Notes under the pieces: generated by a model | Seen by the model: only the letters and a program-made list of their open reading frames with translations | The model's database searches: none | What the model was told of the DNA's origin: nothing | Part shown: positions 56,077 through 64,000 of the stretch, in pieces | How positions within the stretch are numbered: the stretch's first letter is position 1 | Layout of the letters: every line of letters begins with the position of its first letter | Assembly (NCBI GenBank): GCA_016584305.1 | Contig: JACEEZ010001756.1 | Location: 140,001-204,000 of the forward strand | DNA: 64,000 nucleotides | Source: Chionoecetes opilio | Taxonomy: Eukaryota > Arthropoda > Malacostraca > Decapoda > Majidae | Reading direction: 5' to 3' | Made by a program: the position numbers and the translations under genes

Positions 56077-56368
56077 TTTTTGTTTTTGTTTTGTTTTTTG
56101 AGCAATTCCTGGAACACAAAAATTGCACTTAACACAAATCACATCAGATTTCTATCTGTAAATTATTTTCTGTAGAACTGTCATTATACATTAAGAAAAA
56201 AAGCTGCAAACTAAAACTTAAATATTTCTAATTTCTTAAAGTCTGGGCTCTATATGTACAAAATTTCATGTGATATTCTTAATATATTAGTAAAAACAAA
56301 TTAAATAAAAAAATTTACCAGTAAACACTGCTTGATCACATTTATCAACTACATTGAAATTCATATGA

Positions 56369-57827
56369 CTATTTGGAGACACTTGTCTCCAGAAGAAGTA
56401 TTCGATTTGCAGAGGCTGCTAACGCCTGGACATCCGGCTGGGCATCTCTGCGAGCCTCCTCCACTCCAGAAAGAAGCTCTACTCGTAACCGAACCACCAG
56501 CACTTCATTGTCTGCCATCAGAATGAAAATCATTAGTTCTACCTTAGTCATCTTCCAGATGGAGGATGAAAAGGTTGGATTCAGGAGGCAGTTAGGCTAT
56601 GTAGATTAAGTGTTTGGGTTAAACAAAATATATGAAAAATACATCAGAAATGGAAGAGATCCATCAGAACAAGAGAACATCGTGGTATTTTTTCGTGTAA
56701 ACTTTCCAAAAATTCCTTTCTACAACAAAACTATTTCTTTTCAGAAGTTTCTGAGAATTACTGATGCATCCCTCTTGAGAAATATTGAACTAACTTTACA
56801 TAGAATTGATAAATCTACTATGACAGTCAGCAGCTAGGGCAGAATCATAATGATTTCTTCAGCTTAATTTCATCTGAGCTCTGCACATAAGTGAAGGACA
56901 TAATTATTAAAGATGACTGTCCATGTTAATGATACCTCTACTGTGAATCTAAGGTGCCAAGGGAGGAGAGCAAAGCCCAGTTGGCACAGGGTAATGACAA
57001 AATCTTGCGAGGCATCAGTTTGTCATGGTTCGATCTGCTGTAGTCCCTGGTGTTACTTAGCTGAATAAGGAATATTACAGTGATTCAAGTTGCATCATGT
57101 GATAGCTATCAGGGGCTTCCTTTTAGGATTATAGATATCTTGATATAGAGAAGGTATTCACATTGCCTCACTCTGTTCAATATTGACAGCAGCTTCATTC
57201 TCTAACATATTCTCAGAGAAGATTATGTGTATTAGGGATGAGCTTGACAGTGATCCTCATGCTAGAGATAATTCTGTGGACTTCAATGCCTGTCCGAGGA
57301 TGGTTAATAAATTTATATTAAATTATCATATCCCTCTGCAGAGGTTGAGGGCAATAATTAAATGGGCAAAGAAAGCATTTTCTTCTCCAGGTCAACTTAA
57401 CGTATCTAAAATAGGGTGTATCCATGAAGTTTCTGCCCTTTATTCAAATGGTAGTTGACTAGTGTTTTGATAAAAGCTTTGCTTCATCTGAAAAGATATC
57501 TCTTTTCCGTCCTACTGTCAAAAAGCTTGGTATTGATTAGGAAAACTTAGCAAACTATTATCCTGTATCCAATTTGACCTTGTAATCTAAGACACCAGAG
57601 TGAGGTATGCTTGTTCGAGCAAATATGAGTCCTTGAGGAGAACAATGTTTTTCCAAAGAATCAATCTGCATATCGGTAGTTACATTCAACAGAGACTACT
57701 CTGTGTTAGATTTATAATGACTGTGGAAATTATCCACCAACCACCCTCTCAATTGAGTAGAGTGGTAGTTTGTTCCCCCCTTATGAGGGAGGTATTGTTC
57801 GGTCACCATAGGGGGAGACTAGGGATG

Positions 57828-57909
<82 letters not shown>

Positions 57910-60900
57910 TGGTAATGGGTATTGATTAAGGTAATTTAAGTAAATGATAAGTATTGGGATATGATAAATGAACATTCCCAGTGGTATTAACCATTTGCAC
58001 CTTATATTAGCACCTTAATTTGAAACAGCTGGTCATTGGCCAACCGGTCAGTATTCTCGCCACCTAAAAGTTGACACGTACATTTTGTGGCGGCCGCCAC
58101 CCGCTGGGCTGCGATCAGAGTTAGTACACTCCTGACCCTCCCGTAAATAACATCTCTCACTGGACTTCTCCGATTAAATCGAGAATAATTGGATATACGT
58201 GCATTTGTATATATAAGTACACAGCCAGACCCTCGCGGGAGTAACATCTCTTGCTTATCTTCTATGATTAAATCGAGAAGATACGTATATAAACTTTTGT
58301 ACATATAAGTGTTAAACAATAGGGCGTGTTAAATTCAACATAGCGATTTCATCTGCCGCGTCAGTGTTGTGTGATAACCCGCTTGACGCCTCAGATCAAA
58401 ACACACCGCCTCCGCTCTTCACCGCCGGCCTGATCACAGCCTGGCCACTCCGACTGCCTGAGCATTGCAGTATTGATAAGCCTTCAACCCAATTCAACCC
58501 TCCTATCCACCGATAAGTATCTTAGTTAGTTCTAGCTGGGGTATTTTTTCGGGATGAGATAGACAATGGGTTTTTCTGAAGGTGAGATCTCAAATTAAAT
58601 GTATGTTTGTGACATCAAATTTCCACAATGGTGGAATGACTTTGTAATGAATACTTGTCATGATAAAACCTCTCTCTTGATTCTTCTTATCTTTTGGAAG
58701 CTTTTGACGTCGTTTATCATGAAATTTTGATTGAAGAATTGTTTTATTGTGGTATTTGTGACTGCATGCATTAGTCCTTCTAAGGTTTTACTTGGAAAAT
58801 TCATACCAGCAAGTTGTTGGTCGAGATATGTCAATCATCTAAATTGCATTGCACAGTATCTCAGGGGTCTGTAATGAGCACTGTGGGTTTGTTTCTGGTT
58901 GTGCATAGAGTTTAGTGCCACATTTATGCTGATGACTGACAAGATATATTTGCCCATTGCAAATATTTATGAATCTAAGAATAAAGATCTTGCATAATCT
59001 TAATCTTGGTATGTTAAATTAAATTGGATAGGTGTGTGAAACTTGATAAATGAAGGCAAGGTAAGAGACGTAATTAGAGAGCAAATATCACTCAAGATTT
59101 TGGCATCCTGAGGAATCTCAGCACTTGGCCCCACAGATACTGCAAGAAATCTTGGGGTCTGCTTTGGTCCTGAATTTAGTTTTAGAAAGCAAATTGATAT
59201 CGCTGTTAAGAATTGTAATATTTAAAAAATTTGTAACATATATGCTATTGAGAGAAACATGCATCAAAATCAGACCAATTTTGATTACTGATATGCAGAG
59301 CGAGGGTAAGGGACATTTTGCCACGGTTAATAGTATGACAGTCAATACAAAAATGTGTATTAGTCTTAAGCAACTATGTACAAATGGACTATTATATGTC
59401 ATCAATATTAAATTAAGCTCATAACCTAGTATATTCTCTCAAATCCTGGCTTTTTATGACACCAAATCCATAAGTATTAAAACTAACCTTTCACTTTCTC
59501 AAGGAACTCATTTAGGACTACCAGAGACTCTCGGCGTAGACTGTAATACTTGGCAACTCCTGGAAAGAATGGAACATTTATATATGTTAATACAGCAAGA
59601 ATTCACAACCATTTGGGAAAGAAGAGAAAAGGATGAATGTGACTAAAGCTCTCACCCAATAATGGTTTAAAGGTGAAGTTTCATTAAAATCTTTCCTCTA
59701 CATACACACATGGCAACTCCCACAAGAGGAGTATAACATTGATATCTCTTAGAAAGCGTTAAGCTACATTTTTTGAGATCTAAATACAAAAAGTATGGTA
59801 AATCAAATTCCACTGCTTCAAACCTGATCAAAATTGTTCGTGGCATCAAATTAAAATCTGAAAAAACTCCTCTATGAATGTGAGACCGGTAAAGGGTACA
59901 TTGACAAAGAAGGTCCATACAATAAACAGAACACAAGGACACAGTATATTTTATGAAATAATAAAAGATAAAAATGGCAGGAAATAGAGGTTCCCAAACA
60001 GAGTATTATAGAGACAGAACAACCTTAAGACTGATTTAAAGGAATACGGGATCCCATGAGCCTTGTTCAATCTTAAAAAATTTAATTAGGTAAAAAAACA
60101 CTCTAAAACAGGTAAATGAATAAATAAGCAATAAACAACACTATACATAAATCATACACACCCTCCTGCCTTCCTTAATATCTATCATGTGAGCTGTTGT
60201 TTTCATGTTTGTGGTAGCAGGTTTTACCTTGTCATAATTCAGCGGCTAGGTCAACCAGAAATAAAGAGCTATCACATGTAGTTTGGTGAAAAAGGTCATT
60301 ACTTTGTCATATTATAATTTGCAGCTTGAAACTCCATTTATGTAAATTAGTTATTTAATCATACTAACCATTATTCTAGTTTCTGAAATATAAAAAGTTG
60401 CATTAATTTTGTTATTACCTAAACAATAATTGAAAATCCGGCAGGAGTGGTGCAGCAACGGGTCGAAGATTGGAGTTCCTAGAGAGGCTGGAAGTTCTTG
60501 AAGCAGAAAATGGCGTGCCCAGAAATGCTTTAGGGCACCAACAATGCTCAGTTGAGTCTTGCGTGGCACACGAGATACACTGCTGTTCAGCATTTCCACA
60601 ACTCGTTCACTATATTTTTCTGTAAAGTTACAATAGCATGATTAACAAAAACTTTTACATTCTTTCAGCAGGGTAAATTTCTAAGGCATCATTATAACAG
60701 GCCTGGGTGTTTGACATGGTATAGTTGCTGAATCAAAGAGAAAGATTGCAGAAAGAAGGGATGCACATAGTTTTTAAGTTTTCTTCCACTTTGGGCCAAA
60801 AGTGGGTGACAACCTGTTTGCCCGAGACACAGGGCTAGTGTGACATCCAGGTTATCATGTTACCTTCCCCAGGTTTCCCCAGGTACCCATTTATCAACCA

Positions 60901-63900
60901 ACCCCGAAAGGAAGGATGAACAGCTGGGTGAGCTGCTCGCCGACTACCCTGCCATCTAAGATCTAGGTATCTAAGACACTTTAAATAATGTAATTAATGA
61001 CTAAGTTTGAACTACTTGATATGTTAGAGCATGCCAGTTTCACTTATGGGTGATGAATTGCACCATGCAGTTAACCAACCATCACTGCTGTACCTTGTGT
61101 TTCTTTGGATTTTGGCCAAGCACGTCCTAAGGAGTGGATCATTTCATCAATCAAGTCCCATCTCAAGGTGACTTCAGCTTTACTGTGTTCTTCCTCCTCT
61201 GCATCGGTGTCTTTCTTGTCCTGTTTTAATCAATTGACATGAATTATTTCAGTAACTATGAATCTAGAACACATGATGACAATCCAGGGTGCTAGTCTCA
61301 CATTCGATGCTTGGTTTTCAGGATCAGTATTATTCCAATTAAAGCTAGACATTGTGTCAAATGTCGTAGGAAATTGCAAAGCAGATATAGCTCACAATCT
61401 AAATCTAGACCATAAGAAGCTTCCAGCAGCAGAAGGGCGACTTGACCATACAGTTTTTACATAATTAGTCAAAGTTCAGTAGTTTGCATGACCCTGTTCC
61501 TTTGTAAAACCTATGTACATTTTAGTATCATTGAATTTGTATAATTTATGACAGTAATTTCTTGCATTAAGAATAGATTAAATACACTTTTTTTCGGACC
61601 CCCCAATCCCATTTTTAGTTGTGCACAGAATATTGCATGATTGGTAGTTTCTTTGCATGGATATATAAGTTACTACTGTAATGAATACACTGATACACAA
61701 ACTATGGCCATAAGTTAATTCTGTGAATTTTGGGAATTCCTCAAAAAATATAATTAAAAAACCATAAATGAACAAAATTGTTAATGTCACGCAACTTTGA
61801 ACTGTTTTAGAGAGTTGTTAGGATGGGAATGACTTGACTTTCATAACAAATAGAAGGTTCGATTATAATGAGAAAGTATTTTTAGATTTCCTGTTCTCAT
61901 AAATTGGTCAACTAGCCTTTCCGCCACCGGACACCTCACACATATATTCACTTTGTAAATGGAACAAATAAATTAATTCATCCAAGCCTAAGATACAAAT
62001 CAAACCCTACTCACATGTGTCAAATAGGGGAGGCATATATCAAAGACTTGTTCAAATTTATCAATTTGAAATGTATCTAAGACAATGGTCAGCGCCTTGA
62101 TTGCTGGAATTTTGTAGCCCATCTTCTCTTTGCTGGCCTCTCTAGTGAGGACCTTCACCACGTCGTCAATCAGCAGTTCGTCTCTATCATGCTGCTTTAT
62201 AGTTGCTAACAAAGACTTGGTGGCCACGGATACATTTGAGAGTGCTGTTACTAATGATTCCTTCCCTTCCCATGTCCTTCCTTGAAGACTGTTTATGAGA
62301 AGGGTAACTAATGATGCTACAAGTTCATCGTTCATACTTGATCCTAATTTTTGAGAAACAGTGGATAGGGCTCTCCCAGTTTGAGCTTTCATTGCCCAAT
62401 TAGTACTCTTCAAAGCTTGCTCACAAATGTTAATAATTTCTGTCAAGTAAAGTTTTACTGCAGATTCTGTGCCAGGAGTATTATCCGACCATATTTCCTC
62501 CCATATTGCTGCACCGCTAGGGTCATCATCTGCTTTTTTTTCGGCATGCATGCCTAAAAATGCAAGAGGCATGGCTTGGCATTCATGTTGTTTCATAATA
62601 TCACTGTGTTGGCAGTGCATGCTTCGAATGGTGAGGGCAGCACTAAGTCTAACACCGTCCTCTTCTTTTTCAAGATACCACGACTGCAGCTTTGTGAGAA
62701 GTTTCTCTATACTTGACGCTTTGGCTGTTTTGACAAGGTTACCGATAGCATTGGCATAAAGCCTTCTGACCACTGGATTTCTGTCACTCAGTCCATTGAC
62801 AAGTGCTGCAAGGAGCTTTCCAGTGTACTTTTCAAGGGAAGCAGGACAAGTGTGGGTCAGGGTCTCCACAACATGGGCAGCACCTGCTCGACTGGTAAGA
62901 CCAATAGAGCCTCTAAGGACATCAATCAGGCCTCCAATTAACTTTTCCATAGTATCTACATCAACAAATTGTAGAACATAATTCAAAGTGTCCATCATCG
63001 GAGTACTTCGTGCAGCCGCAACTCTTGCAATATCCAGTTTCTCCCTATCATCTTCATTTAATCTCACAGACGTGTAACTAAGAGCCTGAGATTCCAGGCC
63101 TGAGAGTGCTTCTAGCAGGGCTGGGATGAGAGTGCCCAGGTGAGGCTTCACCATGGAGCCTCCTGACCGACACAGCTTGGACACCGTCTGCAGACTGACA
63201 CTCCTGACCTCCTTCACTGTGCTGGTGATGCCGGATGTCAGGAGGACTGGCAACACCTCCTTCAGCATTTTCTCACTTTCTTCACCGGAACCTTCACACA
63301 CCTGAAAATTTGTGTAATTCACATCAAATTAGATTCAATTTAGCCTCAGTGCAATCAGAACAGTACTTAACCTACTGCATGAATGTATTATGACAAACCT
63401 CAAGGCAGGATAAACAAAAGGAAAAGAGGTCCGAATTAGCTAAGAAGTAGATTTTATCACTTAGTCAATATCTACCAGTAAGTTTACCTAGAAAAGAGAG
63501 AACAAAAAATAATAAAAAAAACTTATGGACCTCTGGTTGCATATCTCAAATATATAATTTGAAATCAAATTATATCGCGATGATGTTTAGGCTTGATATT
63601 GTCAAGTACTAGCTAGATTATAATACTTTTGTGTTTTTCACTTAATAATACTTCAATCATTAAATAACCCGATCGTATGTATTTATTGGAAATCATTCAC
63701 AAGCTCGGATACGTTGCGTTTAGCCGTCAGGAACAAGTGGGCGTGGCCTCCTTTGTGCATTTTGGCCAACTTAAAAAAAGTAACTATAGTCTATATCATG
63801 AATGCATGCTCAAACAAATTCTCCATTCATTTGTCACTTTCCTTACCTTAATGCAACTTTTACTTAATGTCTGCAATGTTTTATCTGCAGCCAACCTGAC

Positions 63901-64000
63901 TGATTCCTTGATGTCATCTCGAACTCGGAAGAGCACAGCCCATATTTCACCAATTGTATCAACTGCATGAGAGGCAGACTGTCTCCGCAAAAGATCTGCG
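56369..64000 (-). CDS. ECPAS: Proteasome adaptor and scaffold protein ECM29, C-terminal six exons (5' part off window)
   Basis: ECM29 is a large HEAT-repeat protein that binds the 26S proteasome, tethers core to regulatory particle and links proteasomes to other compartments. Minus-strand exons with matching phases are 64000-63847 (partial), 63301-62015, 61220-61094, 60619-60419, 59559-59488 and 56511-56369 (stop TAG), giving about 660 residues, roughly the last third of the usual ~1,800. Family landmarks in order are VKPHLGTLIPALLEALS, VAAARSTPMMDTLNYVLQFV, AALVNGLSDRNPVVRR, KLQSWYLEKEEDGVRLSAAL, MPLAFLGMHAEKK, NWAMKAQTGRAL, SLQGRTWEGKESLV and IHSLGRAWPKSKETQ. All introns are GT-AG. The 2.98-kb last intron holds an antisense LINE remnant. 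The frame is intact throughout, so the gene looks functional. Confidence 0.96.
57180..59260 (+). pseudogene. Decayed LINE in the last ECM29 intron
   Basis: Plus-strand frames, broken by many stops, retain LINE landmarks in order. A pre-RT segment FSNIFSEKIMCIRDELDSDP is at 57,195. PTVKKLGID.ENLANYYPVSN is near 57,510-57,570. After about 1 kb of inserted or diverged sequence come EAFDVVYHEILIEELFYCGI near 58,700, VSQGSV near 58,860, the catalytic IYADD near 58,930, and ARNLGVCFGPEFSFRKQID near 59,140-59,205. It is older than the LINE at 48.7-52.3 kb and belongs to another clade by motif wording. It is antisense to ECM29. Confidence 0.65.
57828..57905. repeat. (TA)n microsatellite in the ECM29 intron
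   Basis: About 76 bp of TA repeat that interrupts the decayed LINE region. Confidence 0.9.
60795..60955 (-). mobile_element. SINE family 2, partial copy in an ECM29 intron
   Basis: Shares GTGACATCCAGGTTA, TTCCCCAGGTTTCCCCAGGT, ACCCATTTATCAACCAACC and GGAAGGATGAACAGCTGGGT with the copies at 5.5 and 9.2 kb, in the same orientation. It lacks both the tRNA head and the 3' end. It lies between ECM29 exons ending at 61,094 and starting at 60,619. Confidence 0.75.

Noticed and set aside
56332..56837. Plus-strand frames over 56.3-56.8 kb
   Set aside because: Shadows of the ECM29 terminal exon on the other strand, which has matching phase and a stop.

Overview
This is a eukaryotic nuclear window, very probably arthropod and most likely a decapod crustacean. 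Coding exons are short and split by GT-AG introns. Simple-sequence DNA is exceptionally dense, with (TA)n, (CT)n and (GA)n tracts of 70 to 690 bp. TTAGG-type pentamers recur, and many small transposons carry clear target duplications. The decapod assignment is an inference from this repeat style, not from a marker gene. There is no sign of operons, Shine-Dalgarno sites, CRISPR or phage.

Two genes can be assembled with confidence, both on the minus strand. (1) A complete astacin-family zinc metalloproteinase spans 29,574 to 22,856 in 11 coding exons totalling 484 residues. It has a signal peptide, a propeptide with the F-x-G-D switch, a catalytic domain with HExxHxxGxxHE and SVMHY, and three ShK domains. 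(2) The last six exons of the proteasome adaptor ECM29 (ECPAS) lie between 64,000 and 56,369; the 5' part runs off the window.

A third, uncertain minus-strand locus lies at about 42.6 to 33.7 kb. It has a series of related exon-like modules that share a 3' splice-site context and a CAG|GTATTTA-type donor. It also holds two GC-rich minisatellite blocks (35.5-36.85 and 37.15-38.7 kb) that are almost stop-free in all frames, and coding-like but frame-broken segments at 35.3-33.7 kb. I could not name the product.

The rest is repeats. 1-10.3 kb has diverged tandem repeats, tRNA-derived SINEs and DNA-transposon derivatives: a TTAA-flanked element, nested elements with perfect 8-bp duplications, and a TA-flanked element with an internal minisatellite. 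10.4-12.1 kb is AT-only low complexity. 12.1-21.1 kb is a repeat cluster around a 3.4-kb imperfect palindrome, with TTAGG-like strings, a LINE endonuclease fragment and a SINE/MITE pair. 21.2-21.9 kb is a pyrimidine tract. 44-55 kb has several inverted-repeat elements and a 5'-truncated LINE split by a 2.05-kb element that encodes a decayed nuclease-like, Cys-rich protein. It also has a three-level nest of transposons. A second, older LINE remnant lies antisense in the last ECM29 intron.
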